From Mycobacterium lehmannii (GTDB taxonomy: Bacteria; Actinomycetota; Actinomycetes; Mycobacteriales; Mycobacteriaceae), in assembly GCF_002245535.1 (NCBI RefSeq), contig NZ_NKCN01000024.1, positions 1 through 64,000 of the forward strand: a stretch of DNA of 64,000 nucleotides, given 5' to 3'. Below, piece after piece: positions 43,070-51,153 of the stretch. A model generated the notes under the pieces. It made no database searches and was not told the DNA's origin. It saw only the letters and a program-made list of their open reading frames with translations. Every line of letters begins with the position of its first letter. Positions within the stretch are counted from its first letter, which is position 1. The position numbers and the translations under genes were made by a program.

Positions 43070-45121
43070 TCACCTGGTGGTGACGAGCTGGGCGCGGTCG
43101 TCGGTCCAGTCGCGCTGCAGAAGCATTCGGTGCGCAATGCGCTCCAATGCGGCCTCGACCTGGAACCGGTCCGGACGCCCCTCGAAGGACGGCGAGGTGC
43201 CCAACTTTTCGACGATGCGGCCCACGATCGCCGTCGAGATGGCGTCGACCTGCCGGATCCCGTTCTGCGTCAGCCAGAGCCGTTCGTCGGTGCGAAGCGC
43301 CAGGCCGCGTCGCACCAGATCGTCGAACGTCGGCTCGATGATCTCGTGCGGCACCCGGAGCCGTTCGGCGATGTCGGTCAGCGTCGCCGAGCCGAACACC
43401 TGGTTCTGCCGGTAGATCTGAAGCAGCGCCCACATCTGGCTGACGTCGAGGTCGCATCCGGGTTCGCGGGCCAGGCTGCGCAGCCGGATCTCCGGCGAAT
43501 CCCGGAACAACCGGCCGACGGCCACTTCGAGGATCTTCTCGGGCGATTCGGTGCTCGGCATCCCAAAGCCCTCGCCCAGGTCCGAGGCCGACACCGTCTC
43601 CACCTCACGCAGCTGTACCTCCTTGAGGAACAGCGAGACGACGAAGCCGACGATCGCCACGGGTACCGCGAACAGGAACACGCGACCCAGTGAGTCGGCG
43701 TAGGCCTCGACGATCGGCGCGGCCATCTGCGGGCTCAGCGTGTGAAGCAGCTGTGGTGACTCCGCTGCGCGCGCCGGCGCACCGCTGGTGGCCAGTGCCG
43801 GTCCGATCCGGTCGGCGAGGAAGTTGGCGAACAAACTGCCGAAAATCGCTGCGCCGAACGAACTTCCGATGGTCCGGAAGAAGGTGACCCCGGAGGTGGC
43901 CACGCCGAGGTCGCTGAAGCTCGAGGTGTTCTGCACGACGAGGACGAGCACCTGCATGCACAGTCCGATCCCGGTGCCGAGGATGAACAGATACAGCGAC
44001 TGCTGCCAGGTCGGTGTCGCCGCATCCATACCGGAGAGCAACAGGAACGCCACCGCCATGGTCGCGGTGCCAGCGATCGGGAAGATCCGGTATCTGCCGG
44101 TGCGCCCGACGATCTGGCCGCTTCCGATGGAGGTGATCAGCATGCCGGCGACCATCGGCAGCGTGCGCAGACCCGACGTCGTCGCCGAGACGCCGTTGAC
44201 GAACTGCATGAAGGTGGGCAGGAACGTCAACGCGCCCAGCATGGCGAATCCGACGATGAACCCGAGGATGCAGCACACGGTGAAGACCGGGCTGGCGAAC
44301 AACCGGATCGGCAGGATCGGTTCGGCGGTGTGAAGTTCGACCCACACAAAGACGGCCAGGGCCGCGAACGAGCCCACGAACAACGCGATGATGGGCGTCG
44401 AGGACCACGGATACGTGCTGCCGCCCCAACTCGTGGCCAACGTCAACCCGGAGGCGCCCAGTCCGACGAACACGATGCCCGCATAGTCGATGACGGCCTT
44501 CCCGGATTTGGCCAGCGGCGGGATGGCCACCGCCGCGACAGCGAGCACCACGAGCGCGACCGGCACGTTGATCCAGAACGCCCACCGCCAGGTGAGGTGG
44601 TCGGTGAAGAATCCGCCGAGCAGCGGCCCGATCACGGTGGTGACACCGAACACCGCGCCGAGGGCGCCCTGGTAGCGACCGCGATCGCGCAGCGGGATGA
44701 CCTCGCCGATCAACGCCATCGCGGTGACCATGATGGCGCCACCGCCGACGCCCTGCAGCGCCCGGGAGGCGACGAGCATGGTCATCGAACCGGCCATCCC
44801 GCACAGCACCGAACCAGCCAAGAAGAACAGCACGGCGACGCCGAAGACGTTCTTGCGGCCGAACAGGTCGCCGAGCTTGCCGACGACGGCCGTGACGATG
44901 GTGGACGCCAGCAGGTAGCTCGTCACCACCCACGACTGGTGGCCCGCACCGCCGAGGTCGGCGACCACGGTCGGCAGTGCGGTCGCCACGATCGTCTGGT
45001 CCAGAGCGGCCAGCAGCATCCCGAGCAGCACCGCGACGAAGATGGCGTTGCGGCGCCGCGGGCCGATCTCACTGCCGCCGGCGGCGGGATCGGCGGCCGT
45101 TGTCGTGGCGTGGCTCGTCAC
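43070..45121 (-). CDS. DHA2-family MFS exporter with C-terminal winged-helix domain
   Basis: A 683-aa drug/metabolite exporter of the EmrB/QacA type with 14 predicted spans. Motifs: LDQTIVATALPTV in span 1, GKLGDLFGRKNVF (motif A) and ALGAVFGVTTVIGPLLGGFF (motif C). Residues from about 560 form an extra cytosolic domain: MWALLQIYRQNQVFGSATLTDIAERLRVPHEIIEPTFDDLVRRGL is a MarR-like winged helix. Homologous by length and context to M. tuberculosis Rv1877. Substrate unknown. Confidence 0.88.
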   Translation of the reverse strand: MTSHATTTAADPAAGGSEIGPRRRNAIFVAVLLGMLLAALDQTIVATALPTVVADLGGAGHQSWVVTSYLLASTIVTAVVGKLGDLFGRKNVFGVAVLFFLAGSVLCGMAGSMTMLVASRALQGVGGGAIMVTAMALIGEVIPLRDRGRYQGALGAVFGVTTVIGPLLGGFFTDHLTWRWAFWINVPVALVVLAVAAVAIPPLAKSGKAVIDYAGIVFVGLGASGLTLATSWGGSTYPWSSTPIIALFVGSFAALAVFVWVELHTAEPILPIRLFASPVFTVCCILGFIVGFAMLGALTFLPTFMQFVNGVSATTSGLRTLPMVAGMLITSIGSGQIVGRTGRYRIFPIAGTATMAVAFLLLSGMDAATPTWQQSLYLFILGTGIGLCMQVLVLVVQNTSSFSDLGVATSGVTFFRTIGSSFGAAIFGSLFANFLADRIGPALATSGAPARAAESPQLLHTLSPQMAAPIVEAYADSLGRVFLFAVPVAIVGFVVSLFLKEVQLREVETVSASDLGEGFGMPSTESPEKILEVAVGRLFRDSPEIRLRSLAREPGCDLDVSQMWALLQIYRQNQVFGSATLTDIAERLRVPHEIIEPTFDDLVRRGLALRTDERLWLTQNGIRQVDAISTAIVGRIVEKLGTSPSFEGRPDRFQVEAALERIAHRMLLQRDWTDDRAQLVTTR

Positions 45122-45207
45122 TGCTTCCCTTCCGATGCGAATCCTTCAGCCATATCGTTAGGAAAGCTATGAAAGTTACGCACCGGGTGAGGGTTGCCGC
45201 CGCGAGA

Positions 45208-45262
45208 GTGCACAAAACGCTGTAAAAGCGCGGTGTGTCCTGTGCAGACGCGCACGTTCGCG
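45208..45262 (+). repeat. 55-bp dispersed repeat, copy C
   Basis: Third copy, starting GTGCACAAAACGCTG and ending CGCACGTTCGCG; 42 of 55 positions match copy B. It lies in the intergenic region between the exporter start and the bfrA stop. Confidence 0.8.
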
Positions 45263-45313
45263 CCACCTGTAAGGCCCACGTGGAGGCAGTGCGCGGGAGT
45301 GGGCGGGTGTGCG

Positions 45314-45799
45314 CTACAACGCGGTCGGCGGGCGCGACACACACTGGGCCGCGTAGAGCTCGTCGCCCAGCTTGTCCATCAGTTGTAGCTGGGTCTCGAG
45401 GTAGTCGATGTGCTCCTCCTCGTTGGAGAGGATCTTCTCGAGCAGAGTCGCCGAGATCGCGTCGCCCTTTTCGCGGCACATGATGATGCCCGGGCGGAGA
45501 CGCTCGAGCACCTCGTACTCGATCGCGAGATCGGCCTCGAACTGCTCACGCAGGGTCTGGCCGATCCGCAGCGAGAACAGTCGCTGATAGTTGGGCAGCC
45601 CGTCGAGGAGGAGAATTCGATTGGTTATGTCCTCCGCGTGATTCATTTCTTCGAAGGACTCTTTGCGCGTGTATTCGGCGAGTTCGGTGAAGCCCCAATT
45701 CGCCTGCATCTTGGAATGCAGGAAATACTGGTTAATGGCCGTCAGTTCGCTCGTCAATTGCTCATTGAGCAGTTTGAGGACGTCCGGATCGCCTTGCAT
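45314..45799 (-). CDS. bfrA: Bacterioferritin BfrA
   Basis: A 161-aa heme-containing ferritin that stores iron in a 24-mer. Ferroxidase ligands Glu18, Glu51, His54, Glu94, Glu127 and His130 are in place, and Met52 is the axial heme ligand (FEEMNHAEDITNRIL). Sequence from MQGDPDVLKLLNEQLTSELTAINQYFLHS is the canonical Bfr start. In M. tuberculosis bfrA (Rv1876) is IdeR-controlled. A degenerate IdeR-like box lies about 190 bp upstream here, and a bacterioferritin-associated ferredoxin is encoded nearby on the other strand. Confidence 0.97.
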   Translation of the reverse strand: MQGDPDVLKLLNEQLTSELTAINQYFLHSKMQANWGFTELAEYTRKESFEEMNHAEDITNRILLLDGLPNYQRLFSLRIGQTLREQFEADLAIEYEVLERLRPGIIMCREKGDAISATLLEKILSNEEEHIDYLETQLQLMDKLGDELYAAQCVSRPPTAL

Positions 45800-45985
45800 G
45801 ATCGCTCCTAGGCACTTGAGGGCTGGTCAAGACTCGCTGTCGGTCGTGCACCTTCAACGCTAGTGCAGTTACGCCGCGCAAGCGCGCTTTAAAACCTGCG
45901 CAACGCGTGTTTTTGTGTGGATTCTCAACCGCTCCGGCGACTCGAGGCGCAGATCCGGGGCCTAGTCTGGACTGCCTAGGCTAAG

Positions 45986-46004
45986 TAAGGTTAGACTGCG
46001 CTAA
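45986..46004. promoter_or_regulatory. Degenerate IdeR/DtxR-like iron box
   Basis: TAAGGTTAGACTGCGCTAA agrees with TTAGGTTAGSCTAACCTAA at 14 of 19 positions. The left half is well conserved, the right half is not. It lies 37 bp before the hypothetical gene at 46041 and 187 bp before bfrA. Confidence 0.4.
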
Positions 46005-46040
46005 CCATTGGCGAGGGCACGAGCGAGACGGGAAGAATCG

Positions 46041-46673
46041 ATGGGTCAGTTCGATCTGCACTCATTGATTTTGGCGTGTGATTTTCGCGTCGCCGATGTC
46101 GAGCGAATGTGGAAATGGCTCAAGAAGCGTCGCGATAATCTGCAATCAATCGGCGCCCATCATGTCGTCGTATACGAGTCGATCTGGGAGCCCAGCCGCG
46201 TCCTGGTGACAATTGGAATCCGAAATGCGCGATCAATTCGTGACGTCCTTCGGTCATCGGCGGTTTTCGAGTGGTTCGACATCGCCGGCGTCGATGACAT
46301 CCCGCCGATCTTCGGTGGCGAAGTGGTCGAGAAGATCGACCTCTACCCGCCCTCGCCCGCCGATCACGTCGGCCGGGTGGTCGTGGGCGTCATGTCGTCG
46401 GTCGAGGACGTGTCGGCCCTGATGGTCAAGATTCACGACGGCGTCGAACGCTTCAAGCGCGGCGGGGTGCGCAAGATCTGGGTCTACCGTGCCCTCGACG
46501 ACGGGCAGGAAGTCATGATCCTGCAGGAGATCGAGGATGAAGCCGCCGCACGGCAGTGGATCGATCACCCGGACGCGGCCGCGGAGTGGATGACGAACTC
46601 GGGACTGGGTCCGTATCCGAGCCACTTCATCGGTCGGTTCGCCCACCTGATGAGCATCGACGGGCAGGGGTGA
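46041..46673 (+). CDS. Conserved hypothetical with two ferredoxin-like halves
   Basis: A 210-aa cytosolic protein, MGQFDLHSLILACDFRVADVERMWKWLKKRRDNL... The second half (HVGRVVVGVMSSVEDVSALMVKIHDGVERFKRGGVRKIWVYRALDDGQEVMILQEIEDEAAARQWIDHP) has the alternating strand-helix pattern of dimeric alpha-beta barrel proteins; the first half may repeat it. No motif points to a reaction. It sits between bfrA and bfd, behind the IdeR-like box, so an iron-linked role is possible but not shown. Confidence 0.65.
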   Translation: MGQFDLHSLILACDFRVADVERMWKWLKKRRDNLQSIGAHHVVVYESIWEPSRVLVTIGIRNARSIRDVLRSSAVFEWFDIAGVDDIPPIFGGEVVEKIDLYPPSPADHVGRVVVGVMSSVEDVSALMVKIHDGVERFKRGGVRKIWVYRALDDGQEVMILQEIEDEAAARQWIDHPDAAAEWMTNSGLGPYPSHFIGRFAHLMSIDGQG

Positions 46674-46683
46674 CGGGGGCGCG

Positions 46684-46881
46684 ATGTTTGTCTGCCTGTG
46701 TATGGGAATCACCAGCCACGACGTAACCGAATGCGTGGCCAACGGCGCCCGGACGTCGAAGCAGGTCGCCGAGGCCTGCGGCGCCGGCGGCGACTGCGGG
46801 AGGTGCCGGCGCACCCTGCGGGCGATCATCGCGGCGCACTGCGAAGCCGACGACGCGGCGCCCAGAGCGGTGAATCACTAG
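46684..46881 (+). CDS. bfd: Bacterioferritin-associated ferredoxin
   Basis: A 65-aa [2Fe-2S] protein with Cys4, Cys6, Cys38 and Cys41 in the C-x-C...C-x2-C arrangement of Bfd (MFVCLCMGITSHDV, GGDCGRCRRTLR). Bfd reduces the ferric core of bacterioferritin so that iron can be released. It starts 11 bp after the upstream hypothetical gene and probably shares its transcript, about 0.9 kb from bfrA. Confidence 0.9.
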   Translation: MFVCLCMGITSHDVTECVANGARTSKQVAEACGAGGDCGRCRRTLRAIIAAHCEADDAAPRAVNH

Positions 46882-46888
46882 CCTCGCG

Positions 46889-47656
46889 TCACTGGTCGCG
46901 TTTGCCGGTGAAGTCGGCCAGCGCACTCGCGTTCGCCGCCGCGCCCATCAACACCGCGAAATGTTCGTTCTCCCTTGCCGTCGCGGCGTCGATTCCCTCG
47001 CGGGTCGGCGCCGTCATCGTCTGCTTGACCGCCATGAGGCTGGCGATGGGCCGCGAAGCGAGGACTTCAGCGTGCCTGCGCGCCTCGGCCAACAACTCCT
47101 CGGGTGGACACACCTTCCAGGCCAGGCCCATCCGGTGCGCCTCGGCCGCGTCCACCCATTCCGATGACATCAACAGCCATGCGGCGTTCTGCCGACCGAT
47201 CAGCCGCGGCAACAGATACGACGACGCCGCCTCGGGCGCCACACCCAGGCTCGTGAACGGCGTCTTGAGTCGCGCGTCGGCCGACATGAAGACCAAGTCG
47301 GCGTAGCCGAGGATCGTCGCCCCGATGCCGACGCCGACGCCGTTGACGGCACAGATCAGCGGTTTGGGGAAATCGGCGAGCGCGTCGATCATCGTGGTGA
47401 AGTGGCTGCCCTGTTCGTTGAACGCGGGATCGGTGATGCGCCTTTGCATCTCGTTGAGGTCGTTGCCCGCGCTGAACGCGCGCCCCTCCCCGGTCAGCAG
47501 GACGACCGCGACCTCGTCGTCGGCGGCCGCGTCCCTCAGCGCGGTCGCGGTCGCGAGGTACAACTCCTCGTTGAACGCGTTGAGCACGTCCGGCCGGTTC
47601 AGGGTAAGCGTGCGAATCCGGTTGTCGTCGGCGATCCGCAGGGTCGTTTCAGCCAC
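46889..47656 (-). CDS. Enoyl-CoA hydratase/isomerase family protein
   Basis: A 255-aa crotonase-fold enzyme. RPDVLNAFNEELYLATATAL, GRAFSAGNDLNEMQ (first oxyanion loop), and KPLICAVNGVGVGIGATILGYADLVFMSADARLKTPFTSLGVAPEAASS (second oxyanion loop and acid region) are diagnostic. It should act on a 2-enoyl-CoA in fatty acid or ring degradation. It is the last of a six-gene minus-strand run beginning with the nitrile-hydratase-type genes; only 16 bp separate it from the PPOX gene. Confidence 0.9.
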   Translation of the reverse strand: MAETTLRIADDNRIRTLTLNRPDVLNAFNEELYLATATALRDAAADDEVAVVLLTGEGRAFSAGNDLNEMQRRITDPAFNEQGSHFTTMIDALADFPKPLICAVNGVGVGIGATILGYADLVFMSADARLKTPFTSLGVAPEAASSYLLPRLIGRQNAAWLLMSSEWVDAAEAHRMGLAWKVCPPEELLAEARRHAEVLASRPIASLMAVKQTMTAPTREGIDAATARENEHFAVLMGAAANASALADFTGKRDQ

Positions 47657-47672
47657 CGCAGCAGATTAAGCG

Positions 47673-48116
47673 TTAGCCGTTGCTGTAGACCCGAGTGGGT
47701 GCGACGAGTACCACGGTGCGGCGCTGCTCTGCCATCACGCGGTCGTATTCCGCCCAGTCGTCGTGGGTTCCGCCCGCGGCTTGGAACACCTCCCGCAGTA
47801 GCAGCCGCAATCTGTCGGGTTCGGTGAGCCACGGTCGAGGATCGTCCGGCCCGGCGAGCTCGGCGTTGCCCTCGACGGTCGCCCACTGCCACCCGCGGCG
47901 GAAGGTCACCGCCAGCTGCGGGCGCGCGCGAAGGTTGGCCAGCTTGACCTTGCCGTAGGTGACGAAGCCGAGCACCGGTGCCCCGGTGTCCGGATGTGTC
48001 AGCTTGCCGACGTTGACCAGTGAGGCCTGAATGGTGCCGTCGGCGCGCAATGTCGACACCACGGCCAGCCCGCTCTCGCCCGCGGCCAGCGCAACGGCAT
48101 CGTCGAGTGTGGTCAT
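47673..48116 (-). CDS. PPOX-class pyridoxamine 5'-phosphate oxidase-like (Rv1875-type)
   Basis: A 147-aa split-barrel protein. LDDAVALAAGESGLAVVSTLRADGTIQASLVNVG is the usual PPOX N-terminal half, GFVTYGKVKLANLRARPQLAVTFRRGWQWATVEGNAEL the second. The length equals that of M. tuberculosis Rv1875. The group contains F420-binding reductases and F420-independent FMN proteins, which sequence alone cannot resolve. ATG 48116 follows AAGGAGAG and overlaps the EthD gene by 4 bp. Confidence 0.83.
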   Translation of the reverse strand: MTTLDDAVALAAGESGLAVVSTLRADGTIQASLVNVGKLTHPDTGAPVLGFVTYGKVKLANLRARPQLAVTFRRGWQWATVEGNAELAGPDDPRPWLTEPDRLRLLLREVFQAAGGTHDDWAEYDRVMAEQRRTVVLVAPTRVYSNG

Positions 48117-48838
48117 GACTCTCCTTGCGCCGCAGAGGGCTTGGCGAATGGCGTCCGGTACACGTAGCGGCTGGTCGGGACCGTGTCGACGTCGCGGTTC
48201 GCGCCGAATGCCGACGTGCTGGCCACCATGCGCTCCATGCGCCTGCGCAACTCGTCGTCGTCGTCCGCGCCGAAGAACGCGTGCAGATCGGACAGCGCGG
48301 CGGAGGGGAACAGCTCCTCGACGATCGCCGAGACCGGCGGTGCGCCCGGCGTGAGGGCCCGCACCACGGCGTTCTGCGTATAGCCGAACGTGGACTGGGT
48401 TTCGATGGCCACGGGTGTGTGGTCGATGTGCCAGCGGGTCAGCCAGGTCGCCTCGTCCAGGTCGGCGGGCCTGCGGAGCAGGGCGACGTTGGCGAATCCC
48501 TCCGTCCGCTCCCCCGGCGCGCTGTCCGGCGGGGTTATCGGGACCGATTCGGTGACCAGATAAGCCGCCGCGTCGTCGGCCTCCTGCCGGAGTCTGGCCA
48601 GGGCGGCGGTGACCTGATCGCCGTACGACTGCTGGGTCCAGAGGCTGACGAAGCCGACGACCGGTGGATCCAGCGTGGTCAGGGTCATCAGCGAGTCGCG
48701 GACCGCCCCGTCGCGCACGTTCACCGTCAGACCCGGAATGCCAAGGCTCAGCAGATCCGGGACGACCTGGTCGTGCAGACGCGCACACCAGGCGTCGTCG
48801 GCGTTGGCCCGGCGCAGCGTGATGACGACTTTCTCCAC
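48113..48838 (-). CDS. EthD-domain/dimeric alpha-beta barrel protein
   Basis: A 241-aa protein made of two ferredoxin-like halves. The second contains LTRWHIDHTPVAIETQSTFGYTQNAVVRAL, which resembles the EthD core motif. The first, KVVITLRRANADDAWCARLHDQVVPDLL, looks like a degenerate copy. EthD proteins accompany P450s and other oxidative degradation systems, sometimes as lactonizing or decarboxylating partners. The gene is coupled to the PPOX gene (4-bp overlap) and lies 26 bp after the accessory nitrile-hydratase gene. Confidence 0.7.
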   Translation of the reverse strand: MEKVVITLRRANADDAWCARLHDQVVPDLLSLGIPGLTVNVRDGAVRDSLMTLTTLDPPVVGFVSLWTQQSYGDQVTAALARLRQEADDAAAYLVTESVPITPPDSAPGERTEGFANVALLRRPADLDEATWLTRWHIDHTPVAIETQSTFGYTQNAVVRALTPGAPPVSAIVEELFPSAALSDLHAFFGADDDDELRRRMERMVASTSAFGANRDVDTVPTSRYVYRTPFAKPSAAQGES

Positions 48839-48864
48839 GACGGGAACCTACCGCGTCTCAGCCG

Positions 48865-49233
48865 TCAGGCTTCCAACCGCTCGCGGATGCGGGTCAGTCG
48901 CTGCCTCAGCTCGTTCTCGTCGATAACACCTCGGGCGACCAGCGAGTGCGCCAGCGCCACCAGTTGGCTCTCGGGATAGGGCAACTGGGCGTACCGCGTC
49001 GCCGTCAACACGTCCTCTTCGTCGCGGCGCGCCTTGAAGTCGGGGATGTCGGCATCGCACGCGGCCCGGTCGAGCGCGTCGCACAGCCCGTCCAGGCTCG
49101 TCTTCCACGGCGGCACAGGGTTTTCCACCCCGTACTTCGCCGCCATCCGGGACCAGACCTGATTGCGATCGACGATCTCTTCGAGCGGGGCGACCGTGGT
49201 CTGTTCGATACCGGGATCCGGTGCGCCGCTCAT
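48865..49233 (-). CDS. Nitrile hydratase accessory-type/small-subunit protein
   Basis: A 122-aa helical protein: LEEIVDRNQVWSRMAAKYGVENPVPPWKTSLDGLCDALDRAACDADIPDFKARRDEEDVLTATRYAQL. It resembles the N-terminal region of beta-type subunits and the small subunits or maturation factors found with nitrile hydratase and thiocyanate hydrolase. It overlaps the alpha-subunit gene by 4 bp, indicating stoichiometric co-expression. Either a third structural subunit, as in thiocyanate hydrolase and toyocamycin nitrile hydratase, or a metallochaperone. Confidence 0.7.
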   Translation of the reverse strand: MSGAPDPGIEQTTVAPLEEIVDRNQVWSRMAAKYGVENPVPPWKTSLDGLCDALDRAACDADIPDFKARRDEEDVLTATRYAQLPYPESQLVALAHSLVARGVIDENELRQRLTRIRERLEA

Positions 49234-49937
49234 GCTTCCGAGGCCGGGTGGATGGCCGGACGGGTGGCGGTGATGACGTTGGTGGTGACGCCCGGCTTGG
49301 GCAGGGCGACGCCGATCAGACAGTCACGCGTGACGATTTCGGCGAGTTGCTCCTCGGTCCAATCCTCGGTGCCCTCGGGACGCATGGGCATCACCATGAA
49401 GCGGTGCTTCTGATTGGAATCCTGCACGCGAACGGTCACCTCGTCGGGCAGATACAAACCGAACTCCGCCAGCACCTGACGCGGCCAGCGCACCATCCGT
49501 CTGCGGTAGTTGGGCGTGCGGTACCACTCCGGTGAGTTGCCCAGGATCGGGCGCGGATAGCAGGAGCACAGCGCGCACACGATCACGTTGTGCACGTCGG
49601 GTGTGTCGGCGAGGATCTCGAAAGCCGTGAAGTCACTGGGTGTTCCGAACCCGGTCGGCTCCATCCAGTCGACGCCGACCTCCTTGCTGGCGGTCATGGG
49701 TTCGGCCAGCGCGAGCTCCTTGAACTCGGGATCCAGCCATGCCCTGGCGACGAGCGCGGCCGCGGGCGTCGGGCCGATCTGTTCGGCGAACTCGGTGAAG
49801 CGGCGATGCTCCTCGGCGGTGAAGATGCCCTTCTCGATGCACAGTTCGCGCAACGCGATCTCGAGGACCTCGAAGTCGGTGATTTCGTCGACCATCGGCG
49901 CCACCGTGCGATCGTGATCGTGATCGTGGTGTGTCAT
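49230..49937 (-). CDS. Nitrile hydratase alpha/thiocyanate hydrolase gamma-type subunit
   Basis: A 235-aa metal-binding catalytic subunit. The active-site claw VCALCSCYPRP (Cys121, Cys124, Ser125, Cys126) is of the cobalt type C-x-LCSC-Y, in which two Cys become sulfinic/sulfenic acids. WYRTPNYRRRMVRWPRQVLAEFG and VRVQDSNQKHRFMVMPMRPEGTEDW surround it as in the family. A His-rich N-terminus (MTHHDHDHD) may help metal loading. It hydrates nitriles to amides or thiocyanate to carbonyl sulfide; sequence cannot decide which. Overlaps both neighbours by 4 bp. Confidence 0.92.
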   Translation of the reverse strand: MTHHDHDHDRTVAPMVDEITDFEVLEIALRELCIEKGIFTAEEHRRFTEFAEQIGPTPAAALVARAWLDPEFKELALAEPMTASKEVGVDWMEPTGFGTPSDFTAFEILADTPDVHNVIVCALCSCYPRPILGNSPEWYRTPNYRRRMVRWPRQVLAEFGLYLPDEVTVRVQDSNQKHRFMVMPMRPEGTEDWTEEQLAEIVTRDCLIGVALPKPGVTTNVITATRPAIHPASEA

Positions 49938-50770
49938 GAAGCGGCCTCCAGCCAGTGCTCGGGGATTTCGGTCTGTATGACGTCGTCGCCGGTGCCGGTG
50001 TAGCCGTGCCACAACTCCGACATGTTGAACCGCACGACGTAGAACCATTCCGGTTGGGCAGGTCGGTCCCAGGTTTCGTCCTCGGCCGCAGGGCTTTCGT
50101 AGGCGACGGTCGCGATCTCGCCGCGTGCGCCGCGCACGTATTCGGGTGTGCGGGTGTAGAAGATCACCGGTAGTTCGCGCACGAGCACCGCATCGCCGAC
50201 TTTGAACCTGGGTTCGTCGGCCTGCCCGGCATAGACCTGCGGGTCGCCTTTGCCCACCGCGTGTTTGTGGTGGGCATTGCGCTTGACGTCTGCTCCGTCG
50301 CCTTCGAACTTCGGCATGGCTTCCAGCTTCTTGCCCGCCAGCCCACCTTCGTAGCGGGCCTTGACCTCTGCCATCCGCTCACTCAACTCGGTCAGGCCGA
50401 TGTGGTGCTTCTCGACGAGCACGCGGGCGACGGCCAACAGCCAGCGGCCGTAGTACGGCAGCCCCAGATACTCGGCTCGGCCCACATCGACGTTGCCGAT
50501 GCGGCGGCGCTCCTCGGAAAGCCAGATGCCGCGCCAGGCCAGCACTTCGCAGATGACATAGGTCATGTGCTCCCAGAGTTCGTACTGTTTGTTCTCGTAC
50601 TTCATCGGCGCATCCGGTTCCCCGCCGACATCGTGGACGGGTTTCAGATATGCGGTGATCCGGTTGTGATCGAGCAGATCCGGCGTCGGCGCATCCGGTA
50701 GTTCGGGATAGGCCGATTTCAACCGGGCCACCAGATCGAGTTGAGCTGCTCGCTCGGCCGCGGTGCTCAT
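49934..50770 (-). CDS. Nitrile hydratase beta-type subunit with N-terminal extension
   Basis: A 278-aa protein. VHDVGGEPDAPMKYENKQYELWEHMTYVICEVLAWRGIWLSEERRRIGNVDVGRAEYLGLPYYGRWLLAVARVLVEKHHI is the beta-subunit N-terminal half. The C-terminal SH3-like barrel (RFKVGDAVLVRELPVIFYTRTPEYVRGARGEIATV ... WFYVVRFNMSELWHGYTGTGDDVI) completes it. The first 40 residues are extra compared with common beta subunits. ATG 50770 follows GAAGGGAATC. It is the first gene of the operon; 380 bp of promoter region lie upstream. Confidence 0.9.
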   Translation of the reverse strand: MSTAAERAAQLDLVARLKSAYPELPDAPTPDLLDHNRITAYLKPVHDVGGEPDAPMKYENKQYELWEHMTYVICEVLAWRGIWLSEERRRIGNVDVGRAEYLGLPYYGRWLLAVARVLVEKHHIGLTELSERMAEVKARYEGGLAGKKLEAMPKFEGDGADVKRNAHHKHAVGKGDPQVYAGQADEPRFKVGDAVLVRELPVIFYTRTPEYVRGARGEIATVAYESPAAEDETWDRPAQPEWFYVVRFNMSELWHGYTGTGDDVIQTEIPEHWLEAAS

Positions 50771-51153
50771 GACGATTCCCTTCGTTGCCCTGGCCGAGCC
50801 ACCGTCGACGTGCACGGATCAACTCGGTGGTTCCCATGAGACGGGGTGCTCGTGATGCGGAACGGCGGGCCGGCATCGGTCGTCGATTCGCGCGCGACAG
50901 CGGTATGCGCCACCGGCACCTCCGATGCTGTCGCCCCACCCCGTCGGCTGACTCTAACGCCCAACCCGCGTCGTCGCAGGCGAATCGACGACACCGACCA
51001 GGTCTCGCCGGGAACGGGGTTGTGCTGGGGCACATGAGGTTTGAGCTCGCGGTGCCGGGCTGTCCGGCGGTGGCCGGTTACTTCCCCGCAACATCGATAA
51101 ATTGACGCGTGTGATGTCCCTGCGATGCCGCGCGCAAGCGTCAGAATGAGTAC
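50771..51153. other. Intergenic region upstream of the nitrile-hydratase-type operon
   Basis: About 380 bp between the divergent beta-subunit and FUSC genes. It must hold promoters for both. I see no known operator, tRNA or strong hairpin in it. Confidence 0.5.

Noticed and set aside
45974-46010. Canonical two-site IdeR operator upstream of bfrA
   Set aside because: Only one half matches well; the second half breaks the palindrome, so it is reported as a degenerate box, not a confirmed site.
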